A stretch of 64,000 bases of DNA from Sphingobacteriales bacterium 46-32 (lineage in GTDB: Bacteria; Bacteroidota; Bacteroidia; Chitinophagales; Chitinophagaceae), in contig MKTY01000020.1 in NCBI GenBank assembly GCA_001898485.1, forward strand, positions 248,001 through 312,000, read 5' to 3'. Below the pieces are notes generated by a model. The model was given only the letters and a program-made list of their open reading frames with translations, had not been told where the DNA came from and ran no database searches. Positions 8,331 through 13,985 of the stretch are shown one piece after another. The first letter of the stretch is position 1; each line of letters opens with the position of its first letter. Both the position numbers and the translations under genes were made by a program.

Positions 8331-9410
8331 CCCTTTCAGCTGATCGAGCAATGCACCATTACCCTGGATACTGATACTGCTGATTTTTTCAGCAATCCTT
8401 TCCACATATTCCATTTCCTTCATTTTCCAGAGAATGGCATTATCCTCCATCAGCCTGGCGGTATTGAGCAAACTCCTGGTCTGTGCAGTTTCTTCGCGCC
8501 GCAGGATGCTATTGGCCTGTGCTTTCTTTTCAGCTACGAGTACCTGATTCATAATAGCCCGAACTTCTCCAGGCAGGATTATATCACGTACACCAAAGCT
8601 CATCAGGCTCACACCCAATCCAGCTGCAATTGTTTCCACACGTTCCTTTACAGCAGCAGCCAGTTCTTCTTTTTTCTCCAACAGTTCATCGAGCGTAAAT
8701 CCGCCTACATATTCCCGCAGGGCCAGTTGCAGCGCAACATATAGTTGCTGATCGTAGGCCTTATTGGCAAGCACAGCCCGCTCAATATTTTCCACCGCAT
8801 ACTGTACCCAGGCATTCAGCCGCAGGGCGGCTTTGTCTCTGGTAAGAATTTCCTGTCCGTTGATCTCGAGTTGCTGTACCCGGGTGTCGATACGTACCAG
8901 CGCAATACTGCTGCTGTTTTTCCACCAGTAATATGTACCGCCAGTCAGAATTTTCACCACGCGTCCATCCATAAAGAGCGCCGCCTTTTCATAAGGCTCT
9001 ACGGAAAGACTGCGCAGATAGGGCACCAGCAGCGGATGCTGAAACAGATTCCTGTCCACTTCTTCGGGAATATCTGTTTCACCAATATTCACCCGCACGA
9101 ACCGATTTTTAAGAATACTTTTCCAGAAGGCGTATATGCCAGTAGTCAGCACTTGTTTCAGCAGCCCGTTTTCGAAACGGAGTACAAGTTGACCGTCCCC
9201 CACTTCCACTACATCCAGTACACTTTTCAGTTCTTCATTTTCCAGCAACAGCCGGAGGTCTGTTGGTGCAGCAAAAGGTTGTGTGATGTCATATTTATAG
9301 ACCTGTTCTCCTTTCCAGAACCAATAGGTACCTGTAGTGATCATACGTACATATTCTTCGTTTTTAAATACCAGGCCGATTTGCCAGGCATTTACAGTTA
9401 CTCTTTGCAT
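8313..9410 (-). CDS. SPFH/Band 7 (slipin) protein with three N-terminal repeats
   Basis: This 365-residue protein has an SPFH core at about residues 165-290 (LNAWVQYAVENIERAV, then VSLMSFGVRDIILPGEV). A helical tail rich in Glu, Lys and Ala follows, of the kind that drives oligomer formation. Unlike most slipins it has no N-terminal membrane anchor. The first 165 residues hold three copies of a motif spaced 64 and 67 residues apart: ITTGTYWFWK at 24-33, LTTGIYAFWK at 88-97 and LTGGTYYWWK at 155-164. SPFH proteins form large ring or cage assemblies that recruit partners. Its place directly before rtcB and after the tRNA-like RNA suggests a scaffold for RNA repair. Confidence 0.85.
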   Translation of the reverse strand: MQRVTVNAWQIGLVFKNEEYVRMITTGTYWFWKGEQVYKYDITQPFAAPTDLRLLLENEELKSVLDVVEVGDGQLVLRFENGLLKQVLTTGIYAFWKSILKNRFVRVNIGETDIPEEVDRNLFQHPLLVPYLRSLSVEPYEKAALFMDGRVVKILTGGTYYWWKNSSSIALVRIDTRVQQLEINGQEILTRDKAALRLNAWVQYAVENIERAVLANKAYDQQLYVALQLALREYVGGFTLDELLEKKEELAAAVKERVETIAAGLGVSLMSFGVRDIILPGEVRAIMNQVLVAEKKAQANSILRREETAQTRSLLNTARLMEDNAILWKMKEMEYVERIAEKISSISIQGNGALLDQLKGIFSKG

Positions 9411-9503
9411 TTCTTTTACTTTTTAAAGGTTGTCAAACAAACAAAACAGATGACCGGCCACTCTTCATCGGCGGAGAAAACCTGTAATAAGTGTTGTTGA
9501 AAT

Positions 9504-9533
9504 CAATAACAATTCCCTTAAGGAAAATTATTG
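9504..9533 (-). other. Hairpin upstream of the slipin gene
   Basis: Outer arms CAATAA/TTATTG and a CCTTAAGG centre form an imperfect AU-rich hairpin 94 bases before the slipin start. No U-run follows on the minus strand. It may shield or mark the 3' end of the upstream structured RNA. The rest of 9411-9587 has no coding potential. Confidence 0.4.
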
Positions 9534-9587
9534 TCCCATATCCACACCTGTCAGTCAGTTTTCTGCAGGCTTTTGCCGGGTGTATCA

Positions 9588-9660
9588 GTAATTGAGTGCA
9601 TTACCAATCCGCCGGTCACCGTTTTGATTTTCATCTTTGATAAGGAAGTGATGGTCTCCC
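9588..9660 (-). ncRNA. Degenerate tRNA-like unit D
   Basis: In transcript order: a 5-7-5 arm GGGAG-ACCATCA-CTTCC in T-arm position, an acceptor-like hairpin TTATC-AAA-GATGA, one base, an AATC/GATT stem with a 16-base loop, one base, and a perfect 5-7-5 arm GTAAT-GCACTCA-ATTAC. The one-base spacing between D-stem and anticodon stem is that of a tRNA. The loops lack tRNA consensus bases (no TTC, no U33), so this unit is decayed or diverged. Confidence 0.4.
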
Positions 9661-9668
9661 TGCGTTCG

Positions 9669-9735
9669 CTACATCCTGATTGTAGTGCTCGTCCATTGAG
9701 CGTCCTCCTCTAAGGAGGGCAGGATTCGAACCTGC
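9669..9735 (-). ncRNA. Circularly permuted tRNA-like unit C
   Basis: In transcript order: T-arm GCAGG-TTCGAAT-CCTGC, acceptor hairpin CCTCC-TTAGA-GGAGG, AC, D-arm GCTC-AATGGAC-GAGC, A, anticodon arm CTACA-ATCAGGA-TGTAG. The anticodon loop has U33, purine 37 and would read CAG (Leu). All four arms of a tRNA are present with correct stem lengths for T, D and anticodon arms, but the T-arm comes first and the acceptor is a closed hairpin. The two acceptor strands could pair over 7 bp as in a normal tRNA, which suggests descent from a real tRNA gene by permutation. Confidence 0.75.
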
Positions 9736-9740
9736 ATCAC

Positions 9741-9810
9741 ACTGTTGCTCTACCAACTGAGCTATCGTATGGCGGATCTACGAAGGGGATTCGAACCCCT
9801 GACACACAGC
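9741..9810 (-). ncRNA. Circularly permuted tRNA-like unit B, open in the anticodon loop
   Basis: In transcript order: GCTGT (3' half of an anticodon stem), GTGTC (5-base variable loop), T-arm AGGGG-TTCGAAT-CCCCT, acceptor hairpin TCGTA-N9-TACGA, TA (U8, A9), D-arm GCTC-AGTTGGTA-GAGC, A26, ACAGT (5' half). GCTGT and ACAGT pair over five positions including one G-U. The unit therefore rebuilds a tRNA body whose only ends are in the anticodon loop. D- and T-loop bases needed for the elbow (A14, G18, G19, T54, T55, C56, A58) are all present. Confidence 0.72.
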
Positions 9811-9842
9811 TGCAGATCGGTCAGTGCGACAATGGCATACAG

Positions 9843-9882
9843 CTGGTTATTACCGCTGCACCAGGGTGCTTCTTTGAAGCAC
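9843..9882 (-). ncRNA. Acceptor hairpin and D-arm of tRNA-like unit A
   Basis: A 7-bp hairpin GTGCTTC-AAA-GAAGCAC is followed by CTGGT-N12-ACCAG, whose loop contains GCGGTAA with the G-G pair typical of D-loops. No canonical T-arm precedes it. The 42 bases between this D-arm and T-arm 1 contain two CAGCTG palindromes that could pair as an enlarged anticodon arm, in competition with the closing stem of unit B. Confidence 0.5.
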
Positions 9883-9963
9883 ACCTCCGGATTGCCTCTT
9901 AACTGCTTCACTGCCTTCCGATACGGAAGCTTTTATTGATTACCGGCTGTTACCGGTTTCACA

Positions 9964-11040
9964 TCAATTCATAATTTCCTGCGCCCGCCGGAATCCTATT
10001 ACCTGTTTTTCCTGCTCCTTTCCTGTTCTTTCGTTGGGATGAGCTATTTCTGCAATAGTTGCAGGAGCTTCAATCTTTGTATCCAGGCCCAGGTGTTTAG
10101 CCAGCCGCTGTGCCTTGGTCACACTCAGGCGTCCAAATTCATAACGCGCTATCAGTCTCCCCTGTCTGGTAAGCGCCTGGTCTACCAGGGTGAGCGCATT
10201 ATTGAACGTACAGATCAACTGCACATTCAGGAAATCGGCCAGCAGTCCATCTGATATATTCAGCAGGTTTGACACAGCAGAACCTGATCCATACCGGCGG
10301 TCTGTCAGAATATTTTCTGCATCCTCAATGATCAGTACCGTATTGGGGTGACTGATGAGCAATTGTACGAAGGATGGATCGACCAGGTGCTCTGCTACAG
10401 ATGGTGAAAGAAAAAGCACTCTCTTCTTTAATCTTCCCACCAGGTATCGCAGATAGGTTGTTTTACCTGTACCCGGCAATCCATGCAGCAGTACAATGCC
10501 CTTATCATTTTTCCGGTTGAGGCGGTTGCAAATGGTTTCGTCAACAGCTTTAAAATCGTCCTCATAATAGAGATCCAGATCAAGCCGCGTACGTCGTATA
10601 TCCATCGATCGCAATTCCACCCCACTGCGCGTTTGCACAACCAGGTTAATTTCGAGGGGTTGTCTCTTTTGTCTTTGGCGGTGCCGGAACAACAGTTTCA
10701 CCAACTCTTCCACCCGTTTTGGTTGTTGCCCGTCATGCAGAATCTCGCAACAGCTGCCATCAAAACTCAGCATCACCCGCCGGTGGAGGATCATAATCGA
10801 TTTATCCAGATAGGTTGTTTTATTGCCGGCCGTGCGCCATTGCATCTGGTAGACATCCGCTATTTCATCGGCCAGTTGCTTTCGGATGGTTTCGCTTGCC
10901 TTTTCGCTATCAATGCGAAAGAGCTCCTGTATATTAGGAAGCCTTCCAAATTGATAGAGATACAGTTGCCGTGCATCCAGGTAGTCATCACCGATCAGCC
11001 TGTTTAATGCCAGTGTCTTTTGCTGGCTTATAGTATCCAT
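9964..11040 (-). CDS. BCS1-like AAA+ ATPase of the RNA-repair locus
   Basis: This 358-residue protein has an uncharacterised N-terminal part (about 1-175) and one AAA+ module: Walker A HGLPGTGKT (186-194), Walker B VLIIEDAE (235-242), a sensor-1 asparagine in CTFN (280), and the arginine-finger region LTRQGRLIARYEF (290-302). The last segment resembles the BCS1 group of AAA proteins. No membrane segment is visible. It starts 29 bases after the YkuK-like gene, so the two are probably co-transcribed, and the tRNA-like RNA begins about 80 bases after its stop. A remodelling role on RNA or on the slipin assembly is inferred. Confidence 0.8.
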   Translation of the reverse strand: MDTISQQKTLALNRLIGDDYLDARQLYLYQFGRLPNIQELFRIDSEKASETIRKQLADEIADVYQMQWRTAGNKTTYLDKSIMILHRRVMLSFDGSCCEILHDGQQPKRVEELVKLLFRHRQRQKRQPLEINLVVQTRSGVELRSMDIRRTRLDLDLYYEDDFKAVDETICNRLNRKNDKGIVLLHGLPGTGKTTYLRYLVGRLKKRVLFLSPSVAEHLVDPSFVQLLISHPNTVLIIEDAENILTDRRYGSGSAVSNLLNISDGLLADFLNVQLICTFNNALTLVDQALTRQGRLIARYEFGRLSVTKAQRLAKHLGLDTKIEAPATIAEIAHPNERTGKEQEKQVIGFRRAQEIMN

Positions 11041-11069
11041 TTGATTTGTCGTTTATAATTACGCCCGTT

Positions 11070-11555
11070 TCATTGTACCATTTTATTGGCGCACGCAGAA
11101 CTGGCAAATGCGTGCGGTTTGGCGCGAAAACTGAATCCCATACCCCGTATGTAGCCCATTGCTTCGCGTAAGGCTTCATTACTTTTAAAAGCAGGATTGG
11201 TATTGATGTCGGCATGCACTTCCATATCCACAGAAAACCTGGAGAATATATTGCACACCCTGTATGCCACTTCAATACTTTTGGCCACTTCAAAAAGCAT
11301 GCGTTCCTTAACAGTCATCTTCTGGCGGGTTGTGTCGTGCAGTACATACATAAAACCTCCTTTGCCTTTCCGGATCAGTACAATCACTGTGGCAAAATGG
11401 ATCGTGCGTCCTTTCACCTGGCTATCTGTACCAATGCAGGCTTTCAGTAAATGGCCATCGCTGCATTCCTGCTCCAGTCTTCCGATGAGTTCATCTTCAA
11501 TCGTTCCGGTTATCCGCTCGCCATTGAGTCTCCTCCAGATTTGTATCTTTTCCAT
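11070..11555 (-). CDS. YkuK/DUF458-like RNase H-fold protein
   Basis: The 161-residue protein matches the DUF458 (YkuK) family, which is predicted to have an RNase H-like fold. It has an early acidic strand CIGTDSQVKG (aspartate near residue 44), a central strand containing HFATVIVLI, and a later acidic segment DMEVHADINTNP followed by KSNEAL. These acidic residues fit metal-binding sites of RNase H-like nucleases, although no activity is established for the family that I know of. It heads the ATPase/RNA/slipin/RtcB set, which suggests that it cuts or binds structured RNA. Confidence 0.82.
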   Translation of the reverse strand: MEKIQIWRRLNGERITGTIEDELIGRLEQECSDGHLLKACIGTDSQVKGRTIHFATVIVLIRKGKGGFMYVLHDTTRQKMTVKERMLFEVAKSIEVAYRVCNIFSRFSVDMEVHADINTNPAFKSNEALREAMGYIRGMGFSFRAKPHAFASSACANKMVQ

Positions 11556-11645
11556 GGCTTTCGTTTTTTAATTTTTTAAAAGAGTGGCCGGTTTGCCCTG
11601 CCACATTTCATAGTTAAGGCTTAATGGAAATCTTTGATTTAAGGA

Positions 11646-11678
11646 AAGCGGCTCCGCTGCATCTCACGGAGCACGCTT
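11646..11678 (-). promoter_or_regulatory. Leader hairpin upstream of the YkuK-like gene
   Basis: AAGCG and GCTCCG pair with CGGAGC and CGCTT around a 10-base loop, giving 11 bp with one bulged base. It is preceded by a strong Shine-Dalgarno-like AGAAGGAGG and a possible 11-codon GTG reading frame that runs through the hairpin. No U-run follows, so it looks like a leader structure and not a terminator. Confidence 0.4.
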
Positions 11679-11702
11679 ATTTCCCTCCTTCTGCACATAA
11701 TA

Positions 11703-11834
11703 TCATCGCATAGGAAATTCAGCAGGGTGTATCACCCGTTCATTTCCCGTTGTTGTTTTTTCGTTTTTGATTGGCCGCCACTCAAAAATGAGAGACAGTA
11801 AACAAATACCCAGCAGTCCCATTATCCATATCAT
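11703..11834 (-). CDS. 43-residue single-pass membrane peptide
   Basis: The start at 11834 is chosen because AAGGAGG lies five bases before that ATG, an unusually strong ribosome binding site for this phylum. An in-frame ATG at 11891 lies inside a terminator hairpin. The peptide starts with a hydrophobic helix (MIWIMGLLGICLLSLIF), then a charged, polar tail. It lies 147 bases upstream of the YkuK-like gene on the same strand and may be the first gene of the RNA-repair operon. I do not recognise the family. Size and layout resemble small regulatory or complex-stabilising membrane peptides. Confidence 0.55.
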   Translation of the reverse strand: MIWIMGLLGICLLSLIFEWRPIKNEKTTTGNERVIHPAEFPMR

Positions 11835-11864
11835 AGTTACCTCCTTCGGTTTGATACAATGGGC

Positions 11865-11898
11865 AAAAAAAAGCCCGGTTGCATTATACAACCGGGCT
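11865..11898 (-). terminator. Intrinsic terminator upstream of the small membrane peptide
   Basis: A perfect 10-bp stem (AGCCCGGTTG with its complement) closes a 7-base loop and is followed on the minus strand by eight T. It ends about 30 bases before the peptide start, so it either closes an upstream transcript or acts as an attenuator for the RNA-repair operon. Confidence 0.75.
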
Positions 11899-11902
11899 CA
11901 AA

Positions 11903-11923
11903 TGACGTTAACAGATAACGTCA
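11903..11923. promoter_or_regulatory. Perfect dyad TGACGTTA-N5-TAACGTCA
   Basis: Eight-base arms match perfectly around a 5-base spacer, immediately upstream of the terminator before the small peptide. It has the shape of a homodimer binding site. It could equally be a hairpin in the RNA ending at the terminator. The surrounding 11924-12160 shows no gene. Confidence 0.45.
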
Positions 11924-12163
11924 ATAATATCTCCGGTTATAAAATATATTTTCAAACACTGTATTATGTTTAGACATACCATGGCCTGCAGCCGAAAAAG
12001 ATTGTTGTCTTTCACAAGCTGGCCGGCTCCATGTCTGACTGCAACATAGTTCGGCGAATAGTTTATATGTTTCCGATCTGTTTATGATCATATTTTGTTC
12101 TGTTTCATACTACTGACAGGTTGGTTTATTCCTTTACACTGAAAAAAGTAACCCATTTAAAAT

Positions 12164-12193
12164 AAAAAAACCCCGCAACTGCTTGCGGGGTTT
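12164..12193 (-). terminator. Intrinsic terminator after the Cys-Trp-Cys peptide
   Basis: AACCCCGCAA pairs with TTGCGGGGTT over a 4-base loop, extended by one A-T pair, and runs into seven T on the minus strand. It lies 26 bases after the stop of the 30-residue peptide. The + strand also has a short T-run, so it may be bidirectional. Confidence 0.8.
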
Positions 12194-12218
12194 ATATTTC
12201 GTTGCATCTGAATCGTTC

Positions 12219-12311
12219 TTACGGATTCGTGGCAATACCACCGCACCAGCATTGATTCCCTCCCAGAGGAAACATGCGTGACTGTTTAATATGTGCTATT
12301 ACCTGATACAT
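12219..12311 (-). CDS. 30-residue peptide with a CWCGG core
   Basis: The reading frame runs from ATG at 12311 to TAA at 12219. It begins MYQVIAHIKQSR and ends GGNQCWCGGIATNP, with a second possible start at the internal Met 13. It is too short to be judged by length alone. The support is the compact gene unit: a promoter-like sequence 20-50 bases upstream, the frame, and a strong terminator 26 bases after the stop. The Cys-Trp-Cys-Gly-Gly core after a Gly-Gly suggests a metal-binding peptide or a precursor of a modified peptide. No maturation enzyme is adjacent. I do not recognise the family. Confidence 0.5.
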   Translation of the reverse strand: MYQVIAHIKQSRMFPLGGNQCWCGGIATNP

Positions 12312-12330
12312 GTTGTTTTTATTTGCGATG

Positions 12331-12363
12331 CAAAGATGAAACCTTTTTTTTGAAGCTGCCAAA
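12331..12363 (-). promoter_or_regulatory. Promoter-like sequence for the small peptide
   Basis: TTTG, 21 bases, CATCTTTG on the minus strand. This differs from TTTG-N19-TAnnTTTG by one base in the -7 box and two in spacing. The predicted start falls about 10-15 bases before the peptide ATG. Confidence 0.4.
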
Positions 12364-12482
12364 TTTTTGTGAAAAAAAATTTTCACCGCCTTACACCCGT
12401 GTTGTTAAGATCATCACAAAGCAGGATGTAGCAGCTGTGTAAACAGATCTGACGCCGCATCTGTCTTTTAAACGTCTTTACC

Positions 12483-12911
12483 ATGAAATGGATTTTAGTT
12501 TCTCTGATCACAATCTGTAGTCTGGAGTTTTCGCAATTCGAAAGTCATGCAGCAAAAAGGCAGAACCAGTTTTCTTTAAGCAGCGATGAATGGATACTGG
12601 TAGCTATTTCGGGCGACACATCATGGAGTCATCTGCCTGACAGAATTCCTTTTATTCATTTTGACAGCGACAAAAACAGGGTCAGTGGTTTTGCAGGGTG
12701 TAACCGTTTTAGTGGAAGCTACATGCAGAACGGTGATAGTATCCACTTTTTACCGCTTGCATCTACACGAATGTATTGCCAGGAAAGCCAGCCCACCGAG
12801 TCTGCTCTTATGGAGGCATTGCTGCGGGCTGACAAAATAGTGATCAGTAAAAATCAGTTGCGCTTGTTTGGCGGATCTGCAGAGCTTCTTCTGTTTGAGA
12901 AAAAAAAGTGA
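12483..12911 (+). CDS. Secreted META-domain (HslJ-like) protein
   Basis: The 142-residue protein starts with a Sec signal (MKWILVSLITICSLEFS, cleavage near residue 23). One META domain follows: WILVAISGD, then FAGCNRFSGSY, then STRMYCQ with a conserved Cys pair and a TESALMEAL helix. META/DUF306 proteins such as HslJ are small envelope proteins of unclear function, linked to heat-shock and novobiocin phenotypes in E. coli. It ends three bases before the stop of the converging gene. No clear promoter consensus is visible. Confidence 0.8.
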   Translation: MKWILVSLITICSLEFSQFESHAAKRQNQFSLSSDEWILVAISGDTSWSHLPDRIPFIHFDSDKNRVSGFAGCNRFSGSYMQNGDSIHFLPLASTRMYCQESQPTESALMEALLRADKIVISKNQLRLFGGSAELLLFEKKK

Positions 12912-12913
12912 AT

Positions 12914-13753
12914 TCAAAATTCGAGCTCATCAATTTCTACTTCACGGATATTCCAGTATCCGTTGATAGTATCAAACTCAAGTAATACCCGCCAGTTTGC
13001 TTTGGTAAACCAGCTTTTGCCGTTCAGGCTGGTCAATATGGAATAAAAGCCTTCGGTATAACAGAACGGATACATGATCTGACAATCGGTACATACAACT
13101 TCATTGGGCATCAGGTCTGTATAATACCGTTTGAATCTGTTGACGACATCTTTCAGTTCATCACGTGTAAGGCCGGTGTGTTGGTTAAGGCGGAGATTAT
13201 CTTCCCAGAAATGAAAAGGAATATGCATGGGTTGATTATCCAAAAGAGCTTTTACCCCAAAATGGCAGGCGGTTTGAGTTGCTTCGTAAACAGGATCAGG
13301 AAAAAACTCATCGTACACAAAACAGTGAATAAGGTTGGGTATATCTATGTCGCTTACATCAAGCTCAAGCATTTCGCCCAGTGCAAACCGGTATAAATCA
13401 CGGTGAGATACGCGGGGGCTGCTGGCGGTAAGGCTTATACCATGTTGCCGCATATAATCGTGCAGATTATTCCAGGCCAGTTCCATTTCATTTTCAGGAA
13501 TTTCATTGATCGGTTTAAAATGACGGGGATAGCCAAGACGCTTATCTACTTTAATAAATTTCTTAAGCGCATACTGCCGTTCAAACTCCATCACCCGGTT
13601 AATAAAACCTTCACAGCTATCCGGAGAAAACCCCTCTCCGTATTCATCATCAATAAACAGGAGTTGAAATGATTTACTGGATGGAGTATGTCCGGATTCT
13701 TCCGGAACCGGCTCCTGCTCTTCTGGCGGAATTTGTTCAGAATTATCTTGCAT
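12914..13753 (-). CDS. Uncharacterised Bacteroidota protein with Cys cluster
   Basis: I do not recognise a named family. The start at 13753 (MQDNSEQIPP) is preferred over 13795 because it removes an odd cysteine-containing leader and follows a purine-rich stretch. The 279-residue product has an acidic, proline-rich N-terminus (PPEEQEPVPEE), no signal peptide and no membrane segment, so it is probably cytosolic. Near the C-terminus a CTDCQIMYPFC cluster may bind metal. The last strand ends in the acidic IREVEIDELEF. It converges on the META gene with almost no gap. Confidence 0.65.
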   Translation of the reverse strand: MQDNSEQIPPEEQEPVPEESGHTPSSKSFQLLFIDDEYGEGFSPDSCEGFINRVMEFERQYALKKFIKVDKRLGYPRHFKPINEIPENEMELAWNNLHDYMRQHGISLTASSPRVSHRDLYRFALGEMLELDVSDIDIPNLIHCFVYDEFFPDPVYEATQTACHFGVKALLDNQPMHIPFHFWEDNLRLNQHTGLTRDELKDVVNRFKRYYTDLMPNEVVCTDCQIMYPFCYTEGFYSILTSLNGKSWFTKANWRVLLEFDTINGYWNIREVEIDELEF

Positions 13754-13882
13754 AGGAAAAAGTTTAGGACATGAAAGTAAATAGCCGGAGGGCAAGTACC
13801 ATGAGAAAAAAACAGGAAAAAGATGGGAAAAAAACGGCGGCCAGATCAGATTAATGACATATTATTAAGCACAGATTTGTGC

Positions 13883-13956
13883 ATCTGGATATTTGAGAAG
13901 GCGAACCAGCTGGCTACTGCCAACTACCCCAGGTTCAAATTTTCAAATATCCAGAT
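13883..13956. repeat. 14-bp inverted repeat with 46-base spacer
   Basis: ATCTGGATATTTGA at 13883-13896 is repeated as its exact complement at 13943-13956. It fills the space between the uncharacterised gene start and the radical SAM stop, and no gene lies inside. It could be a large hairpin or a remnant of a small mobile element. Confidence 0.55.
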
Positions 13957-13985
13957 ACATAAACCTATGTACTGCCACAAGCAGC

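Larger units (their letters stand above)
9588..9882 (-). ncRNA. Array of inside-out tRNA-like modules in the rtcB locus
   Basis: This non-coding stretch between the AAA+ gene and the slipin gene lies on the same strand as both. Read 5' to 3' it contains acceptor hairpin A, D-arm A, T-arm 1, acceptor hairpin B, D-arm B, T-arm 2, acceptor hairpin C, D-arm C, anticodon arm C, a T-arm-sized arm, acceptor hairpin D, D-arm-like D and a 5-7-5 arm. Two T-arms have the canonical loop TTCGAAT on 5-bp stems, and D-loop B is AGTTGGTA with G18-G19. The acceptor stem of each unit is closed as a local hairpin instead of pairing across a full tRNA, so no normal tRNA can form. The arm order and spacings repeat several times, which argues against chance. 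Function is unknown; a link to the flanking RNA-repair genes is inferred. Confidence 0.8.

Noticed and set aside
8745-9500. 251-codon plus-strand frame opposite the slipin gene
   Set aside because: It is antisense to a well-supported gene, its translation is rich in Cys, His and Phe as in shadow frames, and no family is recognised.
9719-9800. Ordinary tRNA genes, suggested by two GGTTCGAATCC B-box-like T-arms and one perfect D-arm
   Set aside because: Neither T-arm can be joined to an upstream D-arm, anticodon arm and 7-bp acceptor in normal order. The flanking acceptor strands pair locally with the next unit instead.
9745-9939. Plus-strand reading frame of 64 codons containing RRGFEPLTHSC
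   Set aside because: This peptide pattern is a common artefact of reading the antisense of tRNA T-arms. There is no start signal and it overlaps the structured RNA.
9411-11640. Sigma-54 promoter, as in enteric rtc operons
   Set aside because: No convincing TGGCAC-N5-TTGC element was found upstream of the YkuK-like, ATPase or slipin genes, and no RtcR-like activator is in the window.
11703-11891. Longer 62-residue form of the small membrane peptide
   Set aside because: The extra 5' part lies in the terminator hairpin and has no ribosome site. The ATG at 11834 has AAGGAGG at ideal distance.
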